Positions 1 to 7,777 are shown, numbered from the stretch's first letter. The stretch is DNA of 24,526 bases from Hyphomicrobium_A sp964620915 (GCA_964620915.1 CAZUKP010000046.1:1-24526), one strand, 5' to 3'. Translations and numbers: made by a program. The notes: generated by a model from the letters alone, not told the origin.

Positions 1-55
1 ACTCCCGACCCCCAGATTCGTAGTCTGGTGCTCTATCCAGCTGAGCTACCGGTGC
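1..55 (-). tRNA. tRNA-Arg (anticodon ACG), 3' part cut off by the window edge
   Basis: Read on the minus strand, the sequence starts at 55 with a 7-base acceptor strand (GCACCGG), then a D-arm with GCTC/GAGC pairing and an AGCTGGATA loop. The anticodon arm follows: CCAGA, loop CTACGAA, TCTGG. Loop positions 3-5 read ACG (minus-strand bases 21-19), so this is the arginine tRNA that reads CGN codons after deamination of A34. The variable region GGGTC and the first T-arm bases are present. The T-loop and 3' acceptor strand lie beyond the window. No terminator or integration scar is visible beside it. Confidence 0.93.
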
Positions 56-185
56 ATTTTCCGCGATGGATGGGCCTCGCGAGGGGCCTCTTGGCCCGGG
101 CCCGAAACAGGGCGGCCAGAGCCCGCCACTACTAATCGCTTGGGCGTGGCCGCGCAAGAGGCTAGGCCCACAGCCTCGCCAGGCC

Positions 186-1706
186 TCAATGCGCGCCGCG
201 ATCGGGGATTTCAAAGCGGAAAGCTGCGCCCTTTTCGGTGTCCAACAGCTCGATGTGGCCGCCGTGAACGCCGACAATCTCGGACGCGATCGCGAGCCCT
301 AGGCCCGTGCCGCCTTTGCGCTGCGAACCGATGAACGCCTCGAACAAATGCTCGCGCGCCTTCGGCGGCACGCCGGGGCCGTTGTCGCGCACTTCGACAA
401 GGACGCGCCGCCCATCGCGCCATGCCTTGACGCAAATCTCGCCGTCCTTGGCGCCGCCCTTCTGTCCCTCGATCGCATCGACGGCATTGCGCACGAGGTT
501 GCTGACGATGCGGAAGAGATGCTCGCGGTCGGCATCGATGCGCAGGTTTTCGTCGATATCGATGTCCCAATCGATGCTGCCTTCGCGCGGCAGACCCAGC
601 GCATCGCCCACTTCTTCGACAAGCGGTCTCAGACGCATTAATTCGCGCCGCGGTGCGGCTTCCTCGGCCCGTCCGAAACGCAAGGTGTCGTTGCAGAAGT
701 TGATGGCGCGATCGAGCGAAGCAATCAGCTTGGGCGCAAAGCGTTGAACGGTCGGATCGGGTATCGCCGTCAAGCGGTCCGACAATAGCTGAGCGTTCGC
801 CAACATGCCCCGCAGGTCGTGATTGATCTTGCTGACCGCGAGGCCGAGTTGAGCAAGGCGCGTCTTTTGCAGCAGAACGCCTGAGAGCTGGCGCTGCATC
901 TCGGCCAGCTCGCGTTCGGCCGTGCCGATCTCATCCTGCCGGCCCGACGGGACGATGATGAGGCTGGGATCTTCCGGGTCCTGGCGGAAGCGAACCATGT
1001 TGTGGGTGATGTGCAGCATCGGCCGCACGAGCAGCAAGCTCAGCGCGAAATAGACGAGCGCCGCGGTGACCAACGATATGACGACGGAGACGGCGAGAAT
1101 GTTCATCGCGTATGCCGTCATCGCCGCCTTCAACGGCGCCTCGGGCATGACGATCTCAACGAGATCGAACGGATCATTGCCGATACTGCCGAGCACTCTG
1201 ATCGTGCGTCCTTCCGGTGCGAAGAACACCGCGATCGCATCGCCTATCTGCTCAAGGCTCAATGCCAGACGGCCGAAAAAACCTTCAGGCTCCTGGCGTA
1301 AATCGAAGTGAGCGTCGATCGTCATCTGCGGATCAACGGGGAGCACAAGGCGGCGCACGCCCCGGCGTACGGACGCGATGGCTTTGACCTGCGCGGTGCG
1401 CAGCATCTCGGTTCGCAGACCCGATGGCACATCGCCGCCGGGGAAACCTTCGGCGGCCAATGTGGCAAGCTGGGCAGCCGTCAGCCGCTCGTTGAGCCAG
1501 CTGATGCGATAGTCAGAGACCGAGGGCAGAAAGATCAGGACTTCGGCCAGCATGACAAAGGCCGCTGTCAGCAACAGCAGCTTTGCGGGCAAGCCGAGAT
1601 TGCGCCAGCCCCGCCGGGGTGCACCCACCCACTCTCTCAGTCTCGGGTGAGTTTTTGCCGCCTCCGGTGGTGCGTGTCGCTGTTCTTCTTTGTTGTCCTT
1701 GAGCAC
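186..1706 (-). CDS. membrane-bound sensor histidine kinase (orphan)
   Basis: A two-component sensor kinase of 506 residues. It has a cytoplasmic N-terminal tail, a membrane segment at about 40-62, an extracytoplasmic sensor region at about 63-198 with no fold I recognise, and a second membrane segment at about 200-227. A HAMP-like linker then leads into the dimerisation/phosphoacceptor helix, where His296 lies in KINHDLRGML. The ATP-binding domain shows an N-box (NLVRNAVDAI, Asn403 and Asn407), G1 box DNGPG (441-445) and G2 box GGTGLG (465-470), so all catalytic boxes are intact. The start is GTG at 1704-1706, preceded by GAGAGGAG four bases upstream. It is the last gene of an operon, 26 bases after the reductase gene. 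No response regulator is adjacent, so its partner must lie elsewhere. The signal it senses is unknown, though its neighbours suggest redox or envelope state. Confidence 0.9.
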   Translation of the reverse strand: MLKDNKEEQRHAPPEAAKTHPRLREWVGAPRRGWRNLGLPAKLLLLTAAFVMLAEVLIFLPSVSDYRISWLNERLTAAQLATLAAEGFPGGDVPSGLRTEMLRTAQVKAIASVRRGVRRLVLPVDPQMTIDAHFDLRQEPEGFFGRLALSLEQIGDAIAVFFAPEGRTIRVLGSIGNDPFDLVEIVMPEAPLKAAMTAYAMNILAVSVVISLVTAALVYFALSLLLVRPMLHITHNMVRFRQDPEDPSLIIVPSGRQDEIGTAERELAEMQRQLSGVLLQKTRLAQLGLAVSKINHDLRGMLANAQLLSDRLTAIPDPTVQRFAPKLIASLDRAINFCNDTLRFGRAEEAAPRRELMRLRPLVEEVGDALGLPREGSIDWDIDIDENLRIDADREHLFRIVSNLVRNAVDAIEGQKGGAKDGEICVKAWRDGRRVLVEVRDNGPGVPPKAREHLFEAFIGSQRKGGTGLGLAIASEIVGVHGGHIELLDTEKGAAFRFEIPDRGAH

Positions 1707-1732
1707 GCGTCTCCTCTCGATATGGAGAGACC

Positions 1733-3208
1733 CTACCCGAGCTTTGCAAGAAATCCGATAATCTTGCGTACAATCGGAGATGTAGGTGCTGTCGCATAGT
1801 AGCGGTAGGCGGCCCGTTTGTTTATCTCGCCGAGCGTGGGGTAGGGCGAAATCCAGCCGGTCATGGCCTTAATATTCATTTTCTGGGAGATCGCCAGCGA
1901 CCACATTTGGATGAGTTCGCCGGCCTCGGCGCCCACGATCGTCGCCCCCAAAATCCGGCCTTTCTTGTCGGTCACGACCTTGACATGGCCGACGGTTTCC
2001 CGCGTCGCTTGGGCGCGGTCGTTCTCGTGGTAGGGCCACCGCAGAACGTTGATCTTGCCCGCCTTCTTCTTTGCATCCGCCTCAGAGAGGCCGACATGGG
2101 CCAGCTCGGGATCGGTAAACGTGCACCAGGGGATGATGGCGGTGTCGACCTTGGCGGGAAGGCGGAACAAGGCGCGGCGGATGACGATGCCGGCGTGGTA
2201 GTTGGCGACGTGCGTGAACTGCAGGCCGCCGATCACGTCTCCGATTGCAAATACACGACGGTTCGATGTCCTCAGCCCTGAATCGACTTTGATCCCTCTT
2301 TTGTCATAACGAATGCCGGCGGCTTCCAGTCCCATGTCCGAGGTATTCGGCTTGCGCCCGACCGCGAGCAAGAGGTGGCTTCCCTCATAGACCTCCTGTT
2401 GATCGCCGAAAGCGACCTGAACGCGAACACGGCCCAGACCGCCTTCAACCTGTTCCACCTTCGCGCCTTCGTGAATGTTCACGCCTTCGGCCGTGAGGCG
2501 CTCCAATACGATCTTGGAAAGCTCAGGATCATCCTTGCCAAGCGCTTTGGCTGCTTCGAAGACCGTCACGCGCGAACCCAGACGATGAAACGCTTGAGCC
2601 AATTCGAGGCCGATCGGCCCGCCGCCGATGATGATAAGATTGTGAAGTCGCTCGCGGTTGTCGAAGATGGACTCGTTGGTGAAATAAGGAACGTGCTCGA
2701 GGCCGGGGATCGGCGGAACGAGCGGAGTCGATCCGGTCGCAACGACAAAACGGCGGGCCTTGATCCGGTATTCACCGGCAACGACGGTGGATTTGTCGAC
2801 GAAACGGGCTGCCGCCAAGATGACGCGCACGCCCAGACCAGTGAAGCGTTCCACTGAATCGTTGGGCTCAATGGCCCCGATGACAGACTTCACGTGATCA
2901 TGCACGGCGACCGGGTCAACTTGCGGATCGACTGCGGCGACACCGAAGGCTGAGGACGTCCGCATGATGTGCGCGCGCTTTGCCGAGGCAATCAGAGCCT
3001 TTGAAGGCACGCACCCATAGTTGAGGCAGTCGCCTCCCATCTTGTGGCGCTCGATCAGGACGACACTGCGCCCGAAGGCGGCAGCGGCGGCGGCAACCGA
3101 AAGGCCGCCCGAACCCGCACCGATGACACAGATGTCGGCTGAGATTTTTTCGAAATCTGCGCCCGACTCTGCGGTTTGTGCATTTGCTTGCGGGTTATTG
3201 GCTTGCAT
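1733..3208 (-). CDS. FAD-dependent pyridine nucleotide-disulfide oxidoreductase (MerA/Lpd-like)
   Basis: A class I flavoprotein disulfide reductase of 491 residues. It has an N-terminal FAD Rossmann motif (GAGSGG, from 30), the redox-active pair Cys61/Cys66 in CLNYGC, an NAD(P) Rossmann motif GGGPIG at 195-200, a second FAD contact (AIGD, 321-324) and a C-terminal dimerisation domain. The strand after the second GxGxxG ends in VTVFE, and an acidic residue there usually favours NADH. The catalytic His-Pro-Thr of lipoamide or glutathione reductase is Tyr-Pro-Thr here (456-458), with Glu461 kept. There is no N-terminal metal-binding domain and no C-terminal vicinal cysteines, so it is not a classical mercuric reductase. 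I chose ATG 3208 (GGTGGAG nine bases upstream, overlapping the end of the TVP38 gene by 14 bases) over an upstream in-frame start at 3268. Its substrate is unknown. Confidence 0.88.
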   Translation of the reverse strand: MQANNPQANAQTAESGADFEKISADICVIGAGSGGLSVAAAAAAFGRSVVLIERHKMGGDCLNYGCVPSKALIASAKRAHIMRTSSAFGVAAVDPQVDPVAVHDHVKSVIGAIEPNDSVERFTGLGVRVILAAARFVDKSTVVAGEYRIKARRFVVATGSTPLVPPIPGLEHVPYFTNESIFDNRERLHNLIIIGGGPIGLELAQAFHRLGSRVTVFEAAKALGKDDPELSKIVLERLTAEGVNIHEGAKVEQVEGGLGRVRVQVAFGDQQEVYEGSHLLLAVGRKPNTSDMGLEAAGIRYDKRGIKVDSGLRTSNRRVFAIGDVIGGLQFTHVANYHAGIVIRRALFRLPAKVDTAIIPWCTFTDPELAHVGLSEADAKKKAGKINVLRWPYHENDRAQATRETVGHVKVVTDKKGRILGATIVGAEAGELIQMWSLAISQKMNIKAMTGWISPYPTLGEINKRAAYRYYATAPTSPIVRKIIGFLAKLG

Positions 3209-4010
3209 TACGCTTGCTCCACCATTTGTAGGCCACGGGAATGAGGGCAACGATACCAAGAAGCGCAAAACCTATGAGAAGTTCCTTGGTGACGAGTGCG
3301 CTGGTGTCGATCGTGTAGGGGCAGGCCGTTTCCGGGTCGACAGGGTTCTTGGCAAGGCAATCTGCATGGATCTGGTTTTGTGCCTCTATCACGCTGCCAA
3401 ACCCCGCACCCGCAACTGAGAACGCAAGGGTACCCGGAATGATACCAATCGCCGTGCCGATAACGTAGGTGCGCAAAGGCACGCCGAGCAAGGCAGGTGC
3501 GAGATTGACGAGCCAGAAGGGAAAGGCAGGAACGAGGCGCAAGAACAAGAGATAGCTGAGCGCATTCTCTTTAAACCCGTCGCGCAGCTTGCTCAGCCAA
3601 GCACCCGCCTTGTTGGCAAGCGCCTCACCAAGCGATGACTTCGCAATGAGAAAAATTGCGGTTGCTCCAAGCGTTGCCCCCACGACGGTTGCAACAGCAC
3701 CAGCGAGCCATCCAAATAAAAGTCCACCGGTGACCGTCAGCACCAGACCACCCGGCAGCGAGAGCGCTACCATGACCACATAGACAAGCATGTAGATAAC
3801 GAGGGCGACGACGAAGTGAGCTGCAATGAACTCTCGAAGCAGCTCATAGTTGGTGCCGATCGTTTCAAATGACAGGTACTTGTGCCACCCCATGGCAAAG
3901 GCCAGAGCCATCGCCGCCAAAATCACCAGAAGCGGACCCCAGCGCCGTAGCGCAGCGTAAGGGGAGCTCTTGCGCGCCGGATTGTCGCGCTCGTTCGATT
4001 CAGATGTCAT
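3195..4010 (-). CDS. TVP38/TMEM64 (VTT/DedA-like) family membrane protein
   Basis: An integral inner-membrane protein of 271 residues with a short cytoplasmic tail, a membrane segment at about 23-42, and a VTT-type core at about 65-205 made of re-entrant and transmembrane segments. Family features are SLPGG (84-88), GATLGATAIF (111-120), the conserved arginine-proline stretch LRLVPAFPFWLVN (157-169) and GIIPGT (189-194). A final membrane segment lies at about 243-260. The loop between the last two segments carries Cys218 and Cys230. Relatives of this family are scramblases or transporters, but the role of this subgroup is not established. I chose ATG 4010 because GTGGAGC sits about eight bases upstream. 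In-frame starts at 4016 and 4127 have poor or no ribosome site. It is first in an operon with the reductase. The two families are also found fused in one protein in other bacteria (recalled from database naming), which suggests they work together. Confidence 0.88.
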   Translation of the reverse strand: MTSESNERDNPARKSSPYAALRRWGPLLVILAAMALAFAMGWHKYLSFETIGTNYELLREFIAAHFVVALVIYMLVYVVMVALSLPGGLVLTVTGGLLFGWLAGAVATVVGATLGATAIFLIAKSSLGEALANKAGAWLSKLRDGFKENALSYLLFLRLVPAFPFWLVNLAPALLGVPLRTYVIGTAIGIIPGTLAFSVAGAGFGSVIEAQNQIHADCLAKNPVDPETACPYTIDTSALVTKELLIGFALLGIVALIPVAYKWWSKRNASQ

Positions 4011-4354
4011 TAGCATTGCTCCACGGCCGCTCTGGGCGAAGATTTCTCGAAATTGGCCGCACTCAGGCGGCGTCGATGGTGGCATCCGACGGCGTTGCGT
4101 TTCCTTCAATGCGAAGTTGCGTACCAATCAATGCCTTAGAGGCCTGGAAAGCAAGGATCTGCATTGCCGTCTTCCTATGGTTCGCCGCACGGGATACATC
4201 TCCCGAACGACAGATTTGCCGGTGACTTCAGCTCGTTGACTTGGCTGAAGCCACCCCGTATAAGCGCCGGAAATCCCCAGAAGATGGGCTCGTTTCCGAC
4301 GAATGCCGTGCCGCTCGACAATGGCCTATTCGCGGCAGGCAATGGAGTTGTAAC
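4011..4354. other. divergent intergenic region between the TVP38 operon and rpmH
   Basis: This is 344 bases between two divergently transcribed operons. The right part holds the rpmH promoter (separate entry) and an untranslated leader of about 85 bases. The left part, 4011-4235, should contain the promoter of the TVP38-reductase-kinase operon, but I found no minus-strand -35/-10 pair good enough to call. Open frames crossing it are extensions of flanking genes or run through the promoter, and none has a convincing ribosome site. No repeat or RNA gene was seen. Confidence 0.6.
4236..4264 (+). promoter_or_regulatory. near-consensus housekeeping promoter for rpmH-rnpA-yidC
   Basis: TTGACT at 4236-4241 and TATAAG at 4259-4264 are separated by exactly 17 bases, a strong match to sigma-70-type elements. 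Transcription would start near 4271, leaving a leader of about 84 bases before the rpmH GTG. The strength suits a ribosomal protein gene. Inferred from sequence only. Confidence 0.75.
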
Positions 4355-4489
4355 GTGAAGCGCACATATCAACCGAGCCGGCTCGTCCGTAAGCGCCGTC
4401 ATGGTTTCCGCAAGCGGATGCTGACTAAGGGCGGTATTCGGGTTCTGGCACGCCGGCGCGCCAAGGGCCGCAAGCGGCTGTCGGCCTAA
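4355..4489 (+). CDS. rpmH: 50S ribosomal protein L34
   Basis: A 44-residue, very basic protein with the full L34 signature: KRTYQPS at the N-terminus, then RKRRHGFRKRM and a C-terminal RRRAKGRKRLSA. It is a component of the large ribosomal subunit. It starts with GTG at 4355, with GGAG seven bases upstream. An open frame continues upstream to 4241, but that extension begins inside the promoter and is not coding. The stop codon lies three bases before the rnpA start, the usual rpmH-rnpA arrangement, so the two are probably co-transcribed and translationally coupled. Confidence 0.97.
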   Translation: MKRTYQPSRLVRKRRHGFRKRMLTKGGIRVLARRRAKGRKRLSA

Positions 4490-4492
4490 AGA

Positions 4493-4942
4493 GTGTTCGC
4501 ACCTCAGGTCTGCGATCCCGGACCATGGCAGAGCACGGCCGGCCATGAGCTGGAACTTCGCGCCTTGGCATTCGAAACTCTCAAAAAGCGCGGCGAATTT
4601 CTGCGGATCAAAGGCGGGCAGCGTTGGGCCACACCCGCCTTCGTGTTGGAAACCCGGCCGCGCGCTGCCACTGAGCGCAACGGCCAATCCCCTCGCTTTG
4701 GCTTCACGATCACCAAAAAGATCGGTAATGCCGTTACGCGCAATCGCGTTCGCCGGCGCTTTCGCGCACTCGTTACGGCGATTGGGCCCGAAAAAGCGCG
4801 GCCAGGCTACGACTATGTGATAATCGCGCGCTCAGGTGCGACCGAACGCTCCTATCAGGATCTCCGCGCAGACCTTGAACAGGCGCTCAATCGCGTGCAT
4901 CAACCCAGATCGCGCGCGCGTCGAAGCAAAGTACCCGGATAA
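4493..4942 (+). CDS. rnpA: ribonuclease P protein component
   Basis: The protein subunit of RNase P, which helps the catalytic RNA bind pre-tRNA and trim its 5' leader. The family core begins at LKKRGEFLRI (30-39). A central aromatic beta-sheet strand follows (RFGFTITKKIGNAV), then the diagnostic basic helix RNRVRRRFR (83-91), which binds P RNA. At 149 residues from the GTG at 4493 it is longer than most relatives, with roughly 25 extra N-terminal residues. The ribosome site before that GTG is poor. A TTG at 4565 would give a more typical 125-residue protein, so the start is uncertain. It follows rpmH by three bases. Confidence 0.93.
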   Translation: MFAPQVCDPGPWQSTAGHELELRALAFETLKKRGEFLRIKGGQRWATPAFVLETRPRAATERNGQSPRFGFTITKKIGNAVTRNRVRRRFRALVTAIGPEKARPGYDYVIIARSGATERSYQDLRADLEQALNRVHQPRSRARRSKVPG

Positions 4943-4960
4943 GTTTCGGGTTTGAGAAGC

Positions 4961-5092
4961 ATGCGCAACGCTGTATTGCCCATGTCTGGACGGCCAGTGC
5001 GGAAAGACGTGCCTTCTCGTTGCTGCTCGAATGAGCGCAGCAAAGGCGCGACCAAGGTGGGATACGAGGACGGCATCAAGCCGAAGCATTGA
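4961..5092 (+). CDS. possible 43-residue ORF filling the rnpA-yidC gap
   Basis: ATG at 4961 opens a 43-codon frame that ends with TGA at 5090-5092, immediately before the yidC ATG at 5093 (TGAATG) and in the same frame as yidC. A GAGAAG sequence lies just upstream, too close for an ideal ribosome site. The peptide is basic, contains adjacent Cys residues (codons 21-22), and has no membrane segment. YidD often occupies this position in other bacteria, but its CRFxPTCS motif is absent. It may be a small coupled protein, a leader peptide for yidC, or chance. I do not recognise it. Confidence 0.2.
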   Translation: MRNAVLPMSGRPVRKDVPSRCCSNERSKGATKVGYEDGIKPKH

Positions 5093-7096
5093 ATGCAATC
5101 GGAAGACCCAAACCAACAAAGAAACCTCATGCTCGCCGTCGCGCTGTCCTTGGCGGTGCTCCTTGGCTGGCAACTTTTCTATGCCGGGCCGAAGGTCAAA
5201 GAGGAACAGGCTCGCCAGCCCGCGCAGCAAGAACAGTCGCAAACCGCTGCGCCGAAGTCGGATGGTGTACCCGCGGCACCGGTTTCTACGCCTGAAGCTT
5301 CCGCGCCCGGAATTGCGCCACCCACTGCGACCGCGACGCGCGACAGTGCGATTGCCGACTCGCCCAGGCTTCAAATCAAGTCGCCATCGCTTGAAGGCTC
5401 CATCGCGCTCAAGAGCGGGCGCATCGATGATCTCAAGCTGATCCGATATCACGAGACCACCGACCCGAAGAGCCCGTACGTCACGTTGTTCTCGCCGGCA
5501 AATTCTCCGCACCCTTATTTCGCGGAATACGGCTGGGTCGATCAGGGCAAGTCAGGCCAGAAGCTGCCAGACCGCGACACAGTCTGGACCGCCGAGGGTG
5601 AGGACCCGCTCACGCCATCGACTCCTGTTACGCTGACCTGGGACAATGGCCAGGGTCTTGTCTTCCGCAGAACGATTTCCGTTGATGACGACTACATGTT
5701 CGGCGTCGTCGACGAGGTCGAGAATCGCTCTGGCACGGCCGTGACGCTTCTGCCGTATGCGCGCATCCATCGCTATGGCACGCCGAAGATCCAGGGTTAT
5801 TGGATCCTGCATGAGGGTCTGATCGGCGTGATGGGCGAAGACGGCCTGATTGAGATCGACTATAGCGATGCCATCGATGAAGGCGGCCAAAAGCAAGTCT
5901 TCAAGAACATCACCGGCGGCTGGCTCGGCATCACTGACAAATACTGGGCCGCAACTGTCATTCCCAGTCAAACGACGCCGTTCCGCGCCACGTTTTCAGG
6001 CAACGAGGGCACCGGCACCGGCGACAAGGCATCCTATCAAACCGACTACCTGGGCGCCGCTGTCGCAATCCCGCCCGGTGACAAGAAGTCCGTCATTGGA
6101 AACCTTTTTGCAGGTGCCAAACAGGCCTCAATTCTCCAGCGCTACCAGGAAGACCTTGGCATCAAGCAATTCGATCTCCTGATCGACTGGGGTTGGTTCT
6201 TCTTCATCACGAAGCCGCTCTTCTACCTGCTGGAAGCCATCAACGCCGTGGTTCACAACTTCGGCGTCTCCATTCTCATTCTGACGGTTCTTGTGCGGCT
6301 TGCGTTCTTCCCGCTCGCCAACAAGCAGTTTGCTTCGATGGCGAAGATGAAAAAGCTCCAGCCGCAGATGGAGCAACTCCGCGAGCGCTACAAAGACGAC
6401 AAGGTCCGCCAGCAACAAGCGTTGATGGAGCTGTACAAGAAGGAGAAGGTGAACCCGATCGCCGGCTGCTTGCCGATCCTCTTGCAGTTGCCCGTGTTCT
6501 TCGCGCTCTACAAAGTGCTGTTCGTTACCATCGACATGCGGCACGCGCCGTTCTTCGGCTGGATTCAGGACCTCTCGGCGCCCGATCCGACGTCGCTCTT
6601 CAACTTGTTTGGGCTTCTGCCGTATTCCGTCCCGGAGTTCCTGCACATCGGCGTTTGGCCGCTGCTGATGGGTATTACGATGTGGCTGCAAATGCAGCTG
6701 AACCCGAAGCAGCCCGACCCCGTTCAGCAACAGATCTTCAACTGGATGCCGTTGCTGTTCACGTTTTTGCTGGCGAAGTTCCCGGCTGGGCTCGTCATAT
6801 ACTGGGCATGGAGTAATACGCTGTCACTGACACAGCAGTACTACATCATGAGAAAGCACGGCGCCGATATCCATCTCATGGCCAACATTAAGCAGACGTT
6901 CCGACCCGTGGCCTCGCTTTTCAATCACGTCAGAGGCCTCATTGGCGGGGGCACACCGGACGCATCGCCCACCGAGACGTCGGAAGCAGGCACCGCAAAG
7001 AACGCAGAAAAGACTTCGGAAAAGGCACAGCCAAGCAACAAGGGCGCTGGGAAAAAGAAGCCGAAGCCGGAGGCCGACGCTAGTCCGGGCTCCTAA
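5093..7096 (+). CDS. yidC: membrane protein insertase YidC
   Basis: YidC inserts proteins into the inner membrane, alone or with SecYEG. This 667-residue form has the Gram-negative layout. The first membrane segment is at about 12-30 (RNLMLAVALSLAVLLGWQL), followed by a periplasmic beta-sandwich domain at about 70-360. The conserved five-helix core then begins near 370, with the hydrophilic-groove arginine at Arg402 (LTVLVRLAFFP). The cytoplasmic coiled-coil hairpin is KMKKLQPQMEQLRERYK, and the core includes the NPIAGCLPILLQLPVF segment. The C-terminal tail from about 595 is long, polar and ends in a KKKPKP cluster. Such basic tails help bind ribosomes in other bacteria. The start at 5093 gives the standard N-terminus. 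It lies between rnpA and engB, as is usual in alphaproteobacteria. Confidence 0.97.
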   Translation: MQSEDPNQQRNLMLAVALSLAVLLGWQLFYAGPKVKEEQARQPAQQEQSQTAAPKSDGVPAAPVSTPEASAPGIAPPTATATRDSAIADSPRLQIKSPSLEGSIALKSGRIDDLKLIRYHETTDPKSPYVTLFSPANSPHPYFAEYGWVDQGKSGQKLPDRDTVWTAEGEDPLTPSTPVTLTWDNGQGLVFRRTISVDDDYMFGVVDEVENRSGTAVTLLPYARIHRYGTPKIQGYWILHEGLIGVMGEDGLIEIDYSDAIDEGGQKQVFKNITGGWLGITDKYWAATVIPSQTTPFRATFSGNEGTGTGDKASYQTDYLGAAVAIPPGDKKSVIGNLFAGAKQASILQRYQEDLGIKQFDLLIDWGWFFFITKPLFYLLEAINAVVHNFGVSILILTVLVRLAFFPLANKQFASMAKMKKLQPQMEQLRERYKDDKVRQQQALMELYKKEKVNPIAGCLPILLQLPVFFALYKVLFVTIDMRHAPFFGWIQDLSAPDPTSLFNLFGLLPYSVPEFLHIGVWPLLMGITMWLQMQLNPKQPDPVQQQIFNWMPLLFTFLLAKFPAGLVIYWAWSNTLSLTQQYYIMRKHGADIHLMANIKQTFRPVASLFNHVRGLIGGGTPDASPTETSEAGTAKNAEKTSEKAQPSNKGAGKKKPKPEADASPGS

Positions 7097-7132
7097 GCGC
7101 AACGACCGCTATACGAGAAGTGCAGCTGACCA

Positions 7133-7777
7133 ATGGCCGAGCCTGACAATTCGATGCTCGACGCCGGCAAGCAGCTATTTGCGCGGCCTTGGGGCTTTCT
7201 GAAGAGCGCGCCCAGCCTCGAATTCTTGCCGCCGGCCGATCGTGTCGAGATCGCTTTCGCCGGGCGCTCAAACGTCGGCAAGTCGAGCCTGCTCAACGCA
7301 CTTGTCGGCCAAAACAATCTCGCGCGTACCTCTAATACCCCTGGGCGAACGCAAGAGCTCAACTTCTTCCTTACGCAGGGTGTGCCGTTCTACCTTGTCG
7401 ACATGCCCGGCTATGGCTTCGCCAAAGCGCCTAAGCACAAAGTGGAGGCGTGGACGCAGCTCATTACGGCCTATCTCAGCGGACGCGCAACGCTCGCGCG
7501 CGTCTTTTTGCTGATCGATTCCCGTCATGGCCTGAAGCCGCCGGACCTTCAAGTGATGGAGATGCTGGACCAGGCGGCTGTCTCCTATCAACTCGTTCTC
7601 ACTAAGATCGACAAGATCAACCACTCTGCGTTGGCAGAGGTCGCGCAAGCGACACTCAAAGCTCTGCAGAAACATCCCGCCGCTTATCCGGAACTGCTTG
7701 TTACATCTTCAGAGAAAGGCACAGGGATGGAAGAGCTGCGCGCCGCGATTGCGACGATTCTCGCTGAGCGCGCGTGA
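7133..7777 (+). CDS. engB: ribosome biogenesis GTPase EngB (YihA/YsxC)
   Basis: A small P-loop GTPase of 214 residues needed for late 50S subunit assembly. All G motifs are present: G1 GRSNVGKS (44-51), the G2 region TSNTPGRT (66-73) with its conserved threonine, G3 DMPGYG (90-95), G4 TKID (157-160) and G5 SSEK (192-195). The length is normal for the family. It begins 36 bases after yidC on the same strand and is probably in the rpmH operon. It is convergent with the Clp-N gene downstream, and no clear terminator lies in the 32-base gap. Confidence 0.96.
   Translation: MAEPDNSMLDAGKQLFARPWGFLKSAPSLEFLPPADRVEIAFAGRSNVGKSSLLNALVGQNNLARTSNTPGRTQELNFFLTQGVPFYLVDMPGYGFAKAPKHKVEAWTQLITAYLSGRATLARVFLLIDSRHGLKPPDLQVMEMLDQAAVSYQLVLTKIDKINHSALAEVAQATLKALQKHPAAYPELLVTSSEKGTGMEELRAAIATILAERA

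Noticed and set aside
75..84. Palindrome CCTCGCGAGG between the tRNA and the kinase gene
   Set aside because: It could be part of a terminator for the kinase operon but has no U tract and only a short stem, so no call was made.
1..185. tRNA-Arg as an integration site for a mobile element
   Set aside because: No integrase, direct repeat of the tRNA end or compositional break is visible, and the flanking genes look like core genome.
4241..4354. N-terminal extension of rpmH giving an 82-residue protein
   Set aside because: It would begin inside the promoter, and L34 is 44 residues with a clear GTG and ribosome site at 4355.
6193..6816. 207-codon plus-strand frame within yidC
   Set aside because: It overlaps the conserved YidC core in another frame and has no recognisable domain.
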